A DNA stretch of 64,000 nucleotides from Larimichthys crocea (GCF_000972845.2 NC_040017.1:27918061-27982060), one strand, 5' to 3'; shown: positions 1 through 10,956, counted from the first letter of the stretch. A program made the numbers and translations. Notes: a model not told the origin generated them from the sequence alone.

Positions 1-1420
1 CCTCGTTTCTTGTGTCAATATTTGATCTCATGCACAGCCATTGAAATACAGCAGCTGCGTGTGTTCACAGCTGTAGAAGGCAGCAGAAGGCTTGTTCATA
101 CCATTGACCTCCTCCAGTGTGTGAGCTGGTGATCACTGTTTGAAGGACGACATAAGTCCATTAGCCGCCTCGGTGTGTTTGTGAGTGTGTTAGCCTTCAT
201 TAACTTTAGTTTCATCGTCCCCATTAACTTCCTCTGTGGAGTCTGTAGCAGTAACAGTAATCATGCAGCATTCCAGCTTTCTAGCTCCAACAAAACTACA
301 GGCATCAAAATAATCAAGATGCAAAGACGCAGTGGATATGAGCTAACTGAGGGTGTTTCTTCTCCTGCAGGAAATGATGAGACACACAGGAGCTAATTGA
401 AAAAGTTCACTGTGTTTCTGAAGAATGTAGTTGGACCGTCGCAGTAATGAGAAAACAGACAGATATAGAGAACAAAACAGGTCCTAGAATAGATCCTTGA
501 GGAACTCCACAGGTCACAGTTTGTCAGTGATTCAAAGAGAAGGTATAAAATACCTCAAAGGTAATGCTTGATTTGTATGAATAACACGACAGAGAAATAA
601 ATCAATTAAAAAACATTTTAATAGTTAGATTTTATACTTTCTACCACCTCCCATGTGGAAACAAAGAGCAGCAGAGCGGAAAAATTAAAATAACATTTTA
701 ACGATCATCACAGGTGACAAAACAAATACTGCTACCGTCAGCATCAGTGACGGGTTAAGTAAGATAAGAAAATATTTCTTTGTTCACTTGTTACAGCAGC
801 TCACAGTACGTAATACACAGTATAATAATACATCTCATCTAAAGGAAACAGAACACTGCTCCTCTGTAATGTGCCTGATGCTTCAGGTTCAATAAGAAAG
901 CACACGCTGACCTAAAAAACATTAAATTTGACCTTCAGGACATTAGTTAAAATTACTATCATCCATTTCTGCCACATTTTCTCCCCGAAGCTGAAACCAA
1001 ACGACTTAATTCAAATTCTCCGGAGCTAAAAGCTGAACCTGACCTGTGCTGGTATTATCCTCCACAAACAGGCCGGTACTTGACCTGGTTTATTAGCTAT
1101 GAAGGCCAGAGGTGCACAGAGGGTGAACCAACACATGGTGCAAACCGGATAGTTTGACCCATAACAGATCAAATGAATTTTTATGTGAGGGCATAAACAG
1201 ATCAGACTGAAGGTTTCATGCATGGCCAACAACCTGAGCTCATGTTATGGAGCTGAAACTGTTTTGTATGTATGCATCAAGTAGATATTACACAACAAGC
1301 AATCTGATTGGTCAACTGTTAGTCAATCACTCCCCAATTTCCACATCCTGAAAATATATAACGTGAATAAATATGAATAAGACACTGGAATTCATCTTAA
1401 CTAATACATGAAATTCCAAT
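1..1420. other. Unique non-coding sequence with one LINE scrap
   Basis: Apart from the reverse-transcriptase fragment at 424-520, nothing recognisable is present. The sequence is AT-rich with scattered stops in all frames. Two short open frames (175-396 + and 1026-1232 -) show no domain, splice context or biased codon use and are probably chance. Confidence 0.5.
424..520 (-). mobile_element. Rex1/L2-like LINE reverse transcriptase fragment
   Basis: Read on the minus strand, this piece encodes GVPQGSILGPVLF, the conserved block-4 motif of non-LTR retrotransposon reverse transcriptases, preceded by Cys as is common in the Rex1/L2 group. The frame continues for only a few residues (ending near VQLHS) before similarity fades. 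The YADD catalytic block is absent, so this is a dead fragment. A paralogous scrap with nearly the same 35-bp core lies at 3319-3447. The motif is seen directly; the assignment to Rex1/L2 rather than another non-LTR clade is an inference. Confidence 0.6.
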
Positions 1421-1462
1421 TTCTTTAATGAATATTCTGGATTTTATGGCGCTGTTAGACTG

Positions 1463-1858
1463 CCTCGTTAATACAGGTGTGTACCTCGTTAATACAGGTG
1501 TGTACCTCGTTAATACAGGCGTGTACTTCGTTAATACAGGCGTGTACCTTGTTAATACAGGCGTGTACCTCGTTAATACAGGTGTGTACCTTGTTAATAC
1601 AGGTGTGTACCTCGTTAATACAGGCGTGTACCTTGTGTACCTCGTTAATACAGGTGTGTACCACGTTAATACAGGCGTGTACCTCGTTAATACAGGTGTA
1701 TACCTCGTTAATACAGGCGTGTACCTTGTGTACCTCGTTAATACAGGTGTGTACCTCGTTAATACAGGTGTGTACCTTGTTAATACAGGCGTGTACTTCG
1801 TTAATACAGGCGTGTACTTCGTTAATACAGGTGTGTACCTCGTTAATACAGGCGTGTA
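1463..1858 (+). repeat. 21-bp minisatellite
   Basis: About 19 tandem copies of a 21-bp unit that includes CTCGTTAATACAGGTGTGTA, with a small set of variants (CTC/CTT, GGTG/GGCG). Two extra 9-bp partial units (CCTTGTGTA) interrupt it near 1630 and 1727, suggesting a local higher-order duplication. Because 21 is a multiple of three and the unit lacks stops in several frames, it creates long false open frames on both strands (VNTGVYL heptads on +). Confidence 0.95.
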
Positions 1859-3318
1859 AACAGTGTAGTGAGCGCAGACAAAATGTTTTAAAGACTAAAG
1901 GTGGACTAATCTAGACTGAAGCTGAATATTTCATTAGATAAAAACATGCTGTGAACTTTGTTCAACACATTTTGACTTTTGGACTTTTTGACTTTTGGAC
2001 TTTTTTGACTTAGTAGATAAATCTGTGCATGGACGAATCCATTTTTCAACAGATATCTTGGTCTCTCCAAGAATGAACTAGCAAAGCAAAGTTTGTATTC
2101 AGTTTGGGGAACTCTAAAATCCGTTGCAGGTCGTTACTGCGGGCTACTTGCTGGAGTAGTAAACTGGTGGTTTCCATTATATATTAGAGTGTGCTGCTGT
2201 GACTGATTGTTTTCCAGGTATTAGTCAGACCCCGTGTGTCTCCATGTAAACTGAGATATTAATATCGGCATCACTGTGACGGTGAATCACAGCCTTTCAT
2301 GTAACGCTGCTTCAGTCCGTACAGACGCTGTATTTCTCTCAAATGAAATGAATATTGAACAATGTGAAAGTGTCTTTGATGGATGCAGCTAAATATACGT
2401 ACTCGTGCATATTCATGAAGCGATGGCAGGTTTTCTATAATGCATATTATATAAATGTCGAATGCTGTCTTTTTTCTGCTCTGTTTGTGTCTCTCATTCT
2501 TATTCTCAGTTTGTCTCTCTTCATCTTTCCCGTCACTCTCAGCTTCCCCGATGACTCATTCTCTCTCTCCCTTTCTGTCTCTCTACAGTATCCGTCCATC
2601 CAACACCTGTTCGCTGTGCCCATTTCTCCACCTCCCTCCCCCTGGTCTAATATTTCCAGCTTTGTTTTTCCCTCCTGAAGCTCGCTGAAGAGACTTATAT
2701 TCCATTTTATCTTCGTATTGTCTCATTTTATTTGCCTCTGCAGTCCTGAAATGTTGAAAAATGTTGTATAAATATACCATATTATTATATATTATTATTA
2801 TTCCTGCAGTCAGTTTCAGTATTAATACTCCATTCCCTCCATCTCAGCGCTGCCTCTCCTTTCCCTCCAGTTTTGCTTCATTTCCTGTGTATTGTTAAAT
2901 CCACCGCTATCTGTCACACTGTCTGTGTTTATCTGCAACAGCTTCCACTACATATATATTGGCTATTAAAATGTTATCTGCTGTGTCATTTGGATGAGGT
3001 CTAAAAGCTCACAGAGATGAAAACAGGATTGAATCTGTCAGGGAGAAAGCTGGAGGGGAAATCGGATCTCAGCCAGGCGGAAACACGGCGTGGGGTGGAG
3101 GAAACGTCTTGAAAACAGCTGACAGGCCGAATATTGCATAACTAAAACCTGTGTTTACAAATGTATGTCATCATGTCAGGACATCAGGGTGACTTTAAGA
3201 TAATCAGGACATGTAGGCAAACAGCAAACTGGTCTGTCTCACAGGTTCTGATGATCGCAGTTTGGTCAAAAATATGCTTTTTAAGTGACATTATGTACTA
3301 AACTTAGCAGCACTTACG
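1859..3318. other. Unique non-coding sequence
   Basis: No gene or transposon recognised. A short degenerate run of GACTTTTGG-type units lies at about 1970-2010, and a pyrimidine-rich stretch at 2465-2690 keeps two frames open through simple composition rather than coding constraint. Confidence 0.5.
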
Positions 3319-3447
3319 TTATGAAAAGAAGTCAGAAGGTAGTTGGACCACCATCAACTTCACAATAATAAGATGCAGGCTGAAATGGGAGAACACAACA
3401 GGTCCTAGAATAGATCCTTGAGGAACTCCACGGGTCAGAAGATCAGT
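3319..3447 (-). mobile_element. Rex1/L2-like LINE reverse transcriptase fragment
   Basis: The minus strand encodes RGVPQGSILGPVVF followed by a degraded stretch (LHLIIVKLMVVQLP) that sits where the YADDTQLY block would be expected in this group, but the catalytic Asp pair is lost. This is the second copy in the window of the fragment at 424-520, diverged outside the motif. It is a truncated, inactive relic. Confidence 0.6.
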
Positions 3448-3885
3448 CACTTTGTGTTCCTTGAATCCATGACTGACAAAGAAAAGACATAAAGCAGCTG
3501 GAAGATAATGATTAAACATTTAGTTTGACACAGGATGCGAACAGTCACATGATTGTTTGACCCATGCATCCACCCAAAAGCTCCTCCAGACACAGACTTT
3601 ACTGGTCTTTGTGCTACGTCACCTGACATCCAAACGTGAGTCTGGGCAGGTGGAGCGAGGAGCGGTGTCAGAGACACGCACGGCGTCATAACTCGATGCG
3701 TATGCAGTGAACGTGTGATGATAACAGATGTATTTGTTCAGGTGAGCAGGTGAGAGCTTCATCACTGTGAAACATTTTTTACAGTGTAGCTGCTCAGGCT
3801 GTTTGCCAGAAAATATCTTAATGTGGCGCTCAGACCTCGTGTTGATCTAACTCATTAGCATCATTATTACGGAGCCTGAGGCAGA

Positions 3886-3918
3886 GCGCTCCTCCTCCTC
3901 CTCCTCCTCCTCCTCCTT
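3886..3918 (+). repeat. (CTC)n trinucleotide tract
   Basis: Short run of about ten CTC/TCC triplets. It gives poly-Arg or poly-Leu in the overlapping frames. Confidence 0.85.
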
Positions 3919-4098
3919 CTCTTTTCATCCCCCTCTTGGACACTTGGCACCATCATCTTTCTCTTTTCCATCATTTTGATCTGGAACAAGGGATGAGGAG
4001 AGAGGAGGTGTTCCAGGGAAAGGTGGAGTACGAGAGAGAGATGAAGCAGATGTCTCTGTGCCATTAAGAGAGTAATGAGCAGAGCTGGAAGTATCCTC

Positions 4099-4100
<2 letters not shown>

Positions 4101-4157
<57 letters not shown>
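4101..4157 (+). repeat. (CA)n microsatellite
   Basis: Uninterrupted CA repeat, about 57 bp. Confidence 0.98.
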
Positions 4158-4160
<3 letters not shown>

Positions 4161-4301
4161 CAGCAGGGGTGAGCTGCAGGGTCCAGTTCTACAGAGCGAA
4201 GAGACGGCAACACCTGGCTACCTTTCTGTACAACATCACAGACGATCTCTCCCTCTCCTCATGTTGAAATATTTTGTCCTGCAGCTCACGCTCACTCTGT
4301 G

Positions 4302-4303
<2 letters not shown>

Positions 4304-4353
<50 letters not shown>
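4304..4353 (+). repeat. (GT)n microsatellite
   Basis: Uninterrupted GT repeat, about 50 bp, 150 bp from the CA array at 4101-4157. The two together form an inverted pair able to fold back. Confidence 0.98.
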
Positions 4354-4354
<1 letters not shown>

Positions 4355-4801
4355 GGGACTATTTTTTGACAGTATTCTTCCACCCAGTACATCTGTGCCA
4401 GGTCTCAGTATGGGCATATAACATCTTTGTACAGATGAAACACACATGAGTGATGAGTGAGGTTGAAGGTGCTGGAAGCTGGACTTTCAAACGCTGATGT
4501 TCAGGTTGCTGCAGCACGGTGGAAGACGACCTGTGGCATCTGTAGGACTTTTGTCTGTTTTTACTATTTTATTTTGAAAATCCACTGGATTCTCTCTGCT
4601 GTTTCTGTGTCTGGTTTCCTGTCAGCTCGAGGTGTTCTGTGTTAAATTGACACGGGCTGCTCGCGGCGTCCGTCAGAAATAGGCCCGCTTCTGGGATGGT
4701 TCTGAACCGGACCACGGACACACACAACAAGTGAACGACGACGAAGAACGCCGTGATGTTTGCAAGAGAAACATTTTGTGTTTCATCACATACATGCTTC
4801 T

Positions 4802-4808
<7 letters not shown>

Positions 4809-4865
<57 letters not shown>
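4809..4865 (+). repeat. (GT)n microsatellite
   Basis: Uninterrupted GT repeat, about 57 bp. Confidence 0.98.
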
Positions 4866-4868
<3 letters not shown>

Positions 4869-4986
4869 TATGATTGTGCAGTCCCAGGTGATTCAGCCTC
4901 TTTACAGTTTCTGTATTTCAGCCGTAGCCTCAGTTAGGATCCTCCCAGATGACAGACGCTATCCTATCCAGCCAAATAATCCCATT

Positions 4987-5060
4987 ACACACACAAACAC
5001 ACACACACAAACATACGCACACACACTTGCACACACACTTGCACACACACTTGCACACAC
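4987..5060 (+). repeat. Interrupted (CA)n array with 14-bp periodicity
   Basis: CA repeat broken into three near-identical ACACACTTGCAC blocks, so a higher-order 14-bp unit is starting to form. Confidence 0.9.
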
Positions 5061-5174
5061 TCATATCAGACACAACAGGATGCCGTGGGGAGCATCGAAA
5101 TCCTTCAGAAATGAACTGAGCCACAGAACAGATTCCCCCCAGCAGCAGATAATGTGCATTAAAATGCACAAAGA

Positions 5175-5176
<2 letters not shown>

Positions 5177-5215
<39 letters not shown>
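5177..5215 (+). repeat. (CA)n microsatellite
   Basis: Uninterrupted CA repeat, about 39 bp. Confidence 0.98.
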
Positions 5216-5217
<2 letters not shown>

Positions 5218-5329
5218 TCACCAAACACCTTCACACCACAGACTCCTCTTTCTATAGCCTCCTTCTCTTCATCGTCAGGTTAACACCTCACACTCACCTG
5301 ACCTGTGTGGTTTACCTGAGCTGGGTGGG

Positions 5330-5635
5330 TGAAGATCAAGAACATCGAGGAGTCGAGGAAGCAGAGAAGAGAACAGGAGAAAATGTGAGAAGAGAAGAAG
5401 AGGAGGAAGCAACATATGAGGAGGAGACGAGGAGAAAGGACAGAGGAGAGAGTGGAGGGGATGAGGAGATACATGGAGAGAGGAGAGGACAAAGGAAGGA
5501 GGAAATAGGAAATAAGAACGGGAGGAGGAAAAGAAGGGAGGATGACGAGGAGCTGAAAAAGGAGAGGAGAAAGACGAGAGGATGGAAGAGGAGGATGAGG
5601 AGGAGGAGAATAAAAGGAGGAGGAGGACAGGTCTG
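5330..5635 (+). repeat. Purine-rich (GA/GGA) tract
   Basis: About 300 bp almost purely A and G on the + strand, built from GAGGA, GGAGA and AGAGG words with no fixed period. The strand bias keeps one frame open on + (Glu/Arg/Lys-rich) and others on - (Ser/Leu/Pro-rich). These are compositional artefacts, not genes. Its right part (from about 5534) is repeated at 11717-11850. Confidence 0.85.
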
Positions 5636-5787
5636 TTCATTCATGAAGCTTCAGTCGCTTCATTATAAAGAAGGATCTTTGAATATTACGTCTCAGGATC
5701 AGTCTTAAGGTTTGTCTTAGAGACTGGAGCCGCTCTGCTGGTCGGAGGATGGAGTCCTCGAGACTCGTCCTGTTTGACCTCTGACAC

Positions 5788-5848
5788 CGTGTGTGTGTGT
5801 GTGTGAGAGACAGGAACAGTGTGTGTGTGTGTGTGAGAGACAGGAACA

Positions 5849-5893
<45 letters not shown>
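5788..5893 (+). repeat. (GT)n array in three blocks with a 33-bp period
   Basis: Two short GT runs, each followed by GAGAGACAGGAACAGT, then a longer GT run at 5852-5893. The repeated spacer shows a duplicated block. Confidence 0.9.
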
Positions 5894-5894
<1 letters not shown>

Positions 5895-5975
5895 TAAACA
5901 GTGGGCACTAATGTGTGTGTCAAGTGTTATATATTTTTGGATGTGTTGTGTGTGTTAACACAAATGGATGTGTGC

Positions 5976-5980
<5 letters not shown>

Positions 5981-6020
<40 letters not shown>
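5981..6020 (+). repeat. (TG)n microsatellite
   Basis: Uninterrupted TG repeat, about 40 bp. Confidence 0.97.
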
Positions 6021-6022
<2 letters not shown>

Positions 6023-6082
6023 CAGGCAGGTAGCTCATCTCAGCTGTCCGCAGGGTGGAAAAGGCACAGCAGTCTAGCCGCC

Positions 6083-6121
6083 CACACACACACAAACACA
6101 CACACACACACACACACACAC
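6083..6121 (+). repeat. (CA)n microsatellite
   Basis: CA repeat with one CAAA interruption. It pairs in inverted orientation with the TG array 60 bp upstream. Confidence 0.95.
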
Positions 6122-6248
6122 CGCCTACGTCACACATACACTTACACACACACACTTATACATATACATATAAATATAGTGTGTCGCTGTGAGCAGGCAG
6201 ATGGACTGAAGCTTGCTCACTGCTGACAACAAAAACCAAATTAAACCA

Positions 6249-6252
<4 letters not shown>

Positions 6253-6293
<41 letters not shown>
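6253..6293 (+). repeat. (GT)n microsatellite
   Basis: GT repeat of about 41 bp. Confidence 0.97.
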
Positions 6294-6295
<2 letters not shown>

Positions 6296-6516
6296 TGTGC
6301 AAGGATGTGTGTTAGTGTGTGTCCACCTGGTTCAGTATGGAAACTATTAAATAAGTCATGGGTGGTCACAGAGGAGAGCTGGAGACACAAAAACACCGTC
6401 TGGACTGTCACACACACACACACTGACTTAATAATATATAAATACAAACAATACAAAGAAAAAATATATATATTTAATATTTTATACATACTGTATGTTT
6501 ACTAGTGTGCTAACTG

Positions 6517-6640
6517 TACTGTTCAGAGGTTCTGTCGCTGTGTTCGCTGTTAGACTGGACACTGCCGGTTCAGAGGTTCTGTCGCCGTGTTCACTGTTAG
6601 ACTGGACACTGCTGGTTCTGTGGTTGTGTTCGGTCACTGT
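6517..6640 (+). repeat. 47-bp minisatellite, segment A copy (about 2.5 units)
   Basis: Tandem units containing GGTTCAGAGGTTCTGTCGC and ACTGTTAGACTGGACACTG. The same unit occurs as about 13 noisy copies in segment B (12833-13455) and as independent arrays at 35658-35845 and, inverted, at 55618-55795. Confidence 0.9.
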
Positions 6641-6659
6641 AGCATGGGGGCAGATTTCC

Positions 6660-7820
6660 AGTCAGCATGTAGCAGTTTGTTAACAGGTCATTTCATTCTG
6701 CTCATCGTGTATTTTATCTGGTTCTGACAAATGTTTTCAGTGTTGATGGTTAATTATTAACACTTCTTACAGACATCTACTTCTTACATCCTCGACGTTG
6801 AATACATTTTCAGACGTGAGGCAGCAGCATGAAAATCTTAAATTCAGACATGGTGCTGAACTGAGATAAAAAGCCGACAGGATATCTGAAGACGAGTCAC
6901 AAAAACATCCAAACATCAGAGAGAGCTGGTCCACGAGGTGGAGGAGGGGAGAGGAGAGCGGACGAAGAGAGAAAATGAGAAATAAGAAATGTGAAAGCCT
7001 TGAGATGCAGTGATGCAGCTCGTCTGTTTCTGTCTCATGAAAACTGTAAAAACTGATTTATTTTCTCTGATTAAGAAAACTCTGTCTGTTGGTTTGAATC
7101 TGTTTAAACAAGTTTACTGTCATTGATCCGCAGAGTGCTTGCTGCTGTCTCACATGTTCAAACATTTGCAGCTTAAAAGCCTCCAACGTTTGAACAAAGA
7201 TTAAAAATAATAGACGATAAACTCACTGTGGAAACAATATGATCTGCACACAGCTACTGTACAATAATTAAAAAGATTTACAGTTTAATTAAATTGAATT
7301 TGTCTCCCAGCATGAGTCTGGAAGTGATTCAGAGTTTAAGTCCTCTGTAGGACTGCAGTGTGTGTTGTGCTGACGAGGAGCAGCTCTCAGTTTAATCTGG
7401 TGAATTTACATCCAGGAACGAACTCGAACACTTTCACACTTCCGTGGATTAAAAAAATTCCTTCAAGGCTTCGGTAGCTGAATTCACAAAGACGCCCAAA
7501 GATTCACTGACACGCGTCTGTTCATGTATGTCAGTGCTGACGGAGGACCATGTGCATTAATGGGTGGTGTACTGTGAACCTCTTATTAAACACAGTCGTT
7601 GAACTACTGGACCTTACCTTCTATAATTCAGACAGATGTTTTGACTTTAGATTTACACGTGTACATATATCACTTCAGTTATTTAATACATCCTTTGTAA
7701 AAAGAAATAATAAAGACTATGAACTGTTGGATGCACAGTTCTCATGGACTGAGCCAGGCTCGCTGTTCCCACCTGTGTCCAGCCTTTGTGCTAAGCTGGC
7801 TCGTGGTTGAGGTTTAACTG
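6660..7820. other. Unique non-coding sequence upstream of the tRNA
   Basis: No gene or repeat recognised. The stretch is AT-rich, and the one open frame (7550-7810 +) has no recognisable domain. Its counterpart in segment B (about 13480-14680) is full of small indels. Confidence 0.5.
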
Positions 7821-7821
7821 G

Positions 7822-7893
7822 TCCCATGTGGTCTAGTGGTTAGGATTCCTAGTTTTCACCCAGGCGGTCTGGGTTCGATTCCTGGTATGGGAA
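7822..7893 (+). tRNA. tRNA-Glu (anticodon UUC), possibly a pseudogene
   Basis: The 72-nt sequence folds as a tRNA. The acceptor stem is TCCCATG against TATGGGA (last pair G-U) and is followed by discriminator A. The D-arm/A-box is GGTCTAGTGGTTAGGAT, the anticodon loop is TTTTCAC with anticodon TTC at 7855-7857, and the T-arm carries a good B-box GGTTCGATTCC. The body closely follows the usual vertebrate tRNA-Glu(UUC). Weak points are an A-C mismatch in the anticodon stem (7851 with 7861), two G-U pairs in the T-stem, and no TTTT terminator within about 100 nt downstream. The segment B copy (14680-14752) seems to carry G at the mismatched position, which would restore pairing. So this could be a functional allele, a sequencing error or a decaying copy. 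Confidence 0.8.
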
Positions 7894-8353
7894 CTGCTAC
7901 CTCTGGTAATTCAATCAGCCCCGTGTTAACACTCTGATGATGAACCTTGACAAACAAACAGATGTTGACACCACGTGACACCATGTGTTCTGATCAGCAA
8001 AACTATGAATTAGAGCCACTTTTTAACATTTTGTGGGAACCTGTAAGATTCAAATTGTGCACGCACACAAAGCCAGTTTTGTATTTTTACTGTCCAGTCG
8101 ACATCGTGGACCGTCAGACTTCCGGTATCAGAGTTTAACAAACCGCTTCACGGTGTTCAGACTCTTGGTTCTATATGAGCTGGACTGTAGTTCCTCACCT
8201 GTCCTCTAGCGGTCCTCACTGTGCTCACGTCACCTGACGCCACACCGCCCACCTGTGCACCTGCATCAGTCCGTCAGTTTATATCCAGGCCTCCACAGAC
8301 ACCTGCTCTGAGCAAAGTCTTTCTTCCCTGTGGAGACACATCCACCTGACAGT

Positions 8354-8428
8354 GATGAGAGTGTGTGTATGTGTGTGTGTGTGTGTGTATTTATGTACGT
8401 ATATATATACATATATATACAAACACAC
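8354..8428 (+). repeat. (GT)n/(TA)n compound microsatellite
   Basis: GT runs broken by AT, followed by TATATATATACATATATATAC.. type sequence. Short and interrupted. Confidence 0.85.
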
Positions 8429-8555
8429 ATACTGACAGAATATACAGGTGAGGTTTCACAAATCAAATCAGGATGAACACATATTTTAGGACTTTGTTTA
8501 GCGTGTCCGTGTCCATATGTTTCCAGGTCAGTGTGAGGCCCGTCTGAACAGTCCT

Positions 8556-8790
8556 GTTGTCCTCAGCTTCCTCCTCTTATTCCACGGGGATCTCCAAACA
8601 CTCCCAGAACAGATGGGAGATGTTTTCCCTTCAGCGTGTCCTCGATCGGACCCCGGGGGTCTGCTCCTCCCTGTAGGGTCGAGCCCGGGACATCTCCAGT
8701 GGGAGGCCTACCAGGTGCTCGGATCACCTCGGCCGGCTTCTGTCGGCGTGGAGGAGCAGCTGGCTCACAATGAGGTCCTCGTGCATTGGT
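8556..8790 (-). mobile_element. RTE/Rex3-type LINE 3' fragment
   Basis: On the minus strand this reads like the C-terminal end of the RTE/Rex3 reverse transcriptase. It includes a degraded WECLEIP-type motif (consensus WE.LG.P.EELE) and the GC-rich stretch around the CCCGGGGGTC block. The stretch is broken by stops and frame changes and lacks the RT catalytic core, so it is an inactive relic. The same fragment appears with more errors at about 15480-15720. Family assignment is from remembered similarity to RTE elements abundant in teleosts. Confidence 0.55.
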
Positions 8791-9340
8791 CAGGTCCTCA
8801 CGGAGCCTCAGAGGGAAATATGATTTAACTCTTCAAACTCAAACCTCCGTGTTCGTCCGCTGTCTGATCATGAAGCACTTCACTGTTTGCTGCTGCACAC
8901 AGCCGGATGAATCCACTCCGACTGGTTCTTCAACACAACATGCATCATGTTTCTGCTCAAAATGTGATGTTTGGACGAAGAATGCACATCACATCGCCCA
9001 GCCGTTTGTTTTAAATGAGTGACAAACTAAAGCGAGTCAAAGTTTCATGTTCAGACTCTGTACTGTACCAAACTGTGGAGAAACATCTGATATGTTTTAT
9101 TGTGAAGGCTTCAGACGGCCTCTGCTTTATCTGGTCTGATCTGATGAAATGTTGTTTACCATGCTGCACGTCATGACTCTTCACTGGACGCGCTCTCTGT
9201 AAGTGTTCATGTCTCCATGGAATCTCTGACATGTTTGACATGTTCTGGACTTTCATACGATAAGTAACAGACGAGGAGTTTGACTTGTTTGTTACTTTCA
9301 AAGAGAGAAGAGAGTTTTATCAATCCTGCTGTGAAATAAG

Positions 9341-9401
9341 GTCACAGCAACAACAGCAACAACAGCAACAACAACAGCAACAACAGCAACAACAGCAACA
9401 A

Positions 9402-9433
<32 letters not shown>

Positions 9434-9698
9434 GCAACAACAGGAACAACAGCAACAACAGCAACAACAACAACAGCAACAACAACAGGAACAACAGCAG
9501 CAACAGCAACAACAGCAACAGCAACAACAGCAACAACAGGAACAACAGCAGCAACAGCAACAGCAACAGCAACAACAGCAACAACAGCAACAACAACAGC
9601 AACAACAGCAACAACAGCAACAACAGTAGCAACAGCAACAACAGGAACAACAGCAACAACAGCAACAACAGCAGCAACAGCAACAACAGTAGCAACCA
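9341..9698 (+). repeat. (CAA/CAG)n array, segment A copy
   Basis: About 355 bp of mixed CAA and CAG triplets with a few GGAACAA interruptions at roughly regular spacing. It yields long poly-Gln (+), poly-Cys and poly-Leu (-) open frames. A TAG at 9627 ends the poly-Gln frame, no splice context is visible, and the counterpart in segment B (16288-16985) is twice as long with a scrambled frame. I therefore call it a satellite, not an exon. Confidence 0.9.
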
Positions 9699-9974
9699 GT
9701 CAACAGGAACAACAGAAACAAATGAGTCACACCTGATCCGCCTTCACAGGCTGAGCATGAATTGAGTAATTCTTCATTCTGAACAAAACGTGGAACAAAG
9801 AAATCCAAAGACAGACGAGCAGCAGACACTGTAACACTTTAATTATTAGGAAACTTATTTAGAAACAGATTGAATAAGTTGATTAACATCGTTAATTTAA
9901 AGGAAGTGAACTGTGAAGTTTTAGTTTACAAGTCTACGACGTTGGTTCTGTTTACCCACTGTCTGATCCGAGGA

Positions 9975-10140
9975 CCTGGCAAGACCCTGAGACTAGGACA
10001 AGACCAAGACTTTGAGGGGTCGAGACTGAGACAAGACCAAGAGCTGAGTGTGTCGAGACTAAGACAAGACCAAGACTATGAGGGGTCGAGACTAAGACAA
10101 GACCAAGACTTTGAGGGGTCGAGACTAAGACAAGTCAGAC
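9975..10140 (+). repeat. 33-bp minisatellite, segment A copy
   Basis: About five units of a 33-bp repeat (core GAGACTAAGACAAGACCAAG, then ACTTTGAGGGGTC). Since 33 is divisible by three, an 11-residue unit RLRQDQDFEGS repeats in the + frame. A shorter, noisier copy lies at 17235-17345. Confidence 0.9.
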
Positions 10141-10271
10141 ACAGTCAGACACAGTCAGACACAGTCTGTCTGTCTGTGCTGGTGCCTCGACATGTAAAAG
10201 ACGTCCACACACTGAAAATCAATCTTCATCCACTTTATCACTGAATTACGTGTTTTCATTGTTGGAGCTGA

Positions 10272-10420
10272 TCATGTGATATCTGTCACACGTGATCATG
10301 TGATCATGTGGTAGTGTGATCATGTGATCATGTGATCATGTGATCATGTGGTCATGTGATCATGTGGTCATGTGATCATGTGGTCATGTGATCATGTGAT
10401 CATGTGGTCATGTGGTCAGA
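10272..10420 (+). repeat. 8-bp minisatellite TGATCATG/TGGTCATG
   Basis: Near-palindromic octamer TGATCATG repeated with the variant TGGTCATG. The counterpart in segment B is 17457-17600. Confidence 0.9.
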
Positions 10421-10488
10421 GCCTCAGTGCTGCTCATAATCTTCAGTTAGACTCACTGTCACTGCTGAGGGAGAGTGTTCCCTTCAAG

Positions 10489-10490
<2 letters not shown>

Positions 10491-10569
<79 letters not shown>
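10491..10569 (+). repeat. (GT)n microsatellite, 79 bp
   Basis: Uninterrupted GT array. The segment B equivalent (17697-17788) is broken by single-base losses, as expected from poor polishing. Confidence 0.98.
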
Positions 10570-10571
<2 letters not shown>

Positions 10572-10671
10572 CAGGTGTCAGCTCTCGTTGATGTGGACAC
10601 TCCTCATTGTTTCCTCTCGGGACTCTGAGCGAGTGCTAACCCTCTTCTTCTTCTTCTTCTGCCACTCATGC

Positions 10672-10675
<4 letters not shown>

Positions 10676-10720
<45 letters not shown>
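10676..10720 (+). repeat. (CT)n microsatellite
   Basis: Uninterrupted CT run of about 45 bp. In segment B it is much shorter (about 17900-17920). Confidence 0.97.
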
Positions 10721-10722
<2 letters not shown>

Positions 10723-10795
10723 AGTCAATCTGTCTTTATTTTCCCGCTCCCCATTCTGATTGAGTCTTATCAAGACCTATTAGGGTGCTAGAGGC

Positions 10796-10797
<2 letters not shown>

Positions 10798-10870
<73 letters not shown>
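10798..10870 (+). repeat. (CA)n microsatellite, 73 bp
   Basis: Uninterrupted CA array lying 230 bp after a GT array of similar size, so the pair can form a long dinucleotide hairpin. Confidence 0.98.
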
Positions 10871-10876
<6 letters not shown>

Positions 10877-10953
10877 ATCTCCCAGCCAATCACAGAGCGC
10901 CCGGGGGTGGCTTGCTGTGACTCGCTCAGTATACGAGAGTGAATCAACAGCAA

Positions 10954-10956
<3 letters not shown>

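Noticed and set aside
1463..1858. CRISPR-like direct repeats
   Set aside because: Units abut with no spacers of unique sequence, and the surrounding DNA is vertebrate.
9285..9629. Poly-glutamine protein frame with a plausible start
   Set aside because: Made entirely by the CAA/CAG satellite; stops at an in-array TAG, lacks splice context, and the second assembled version has a different length and frame.
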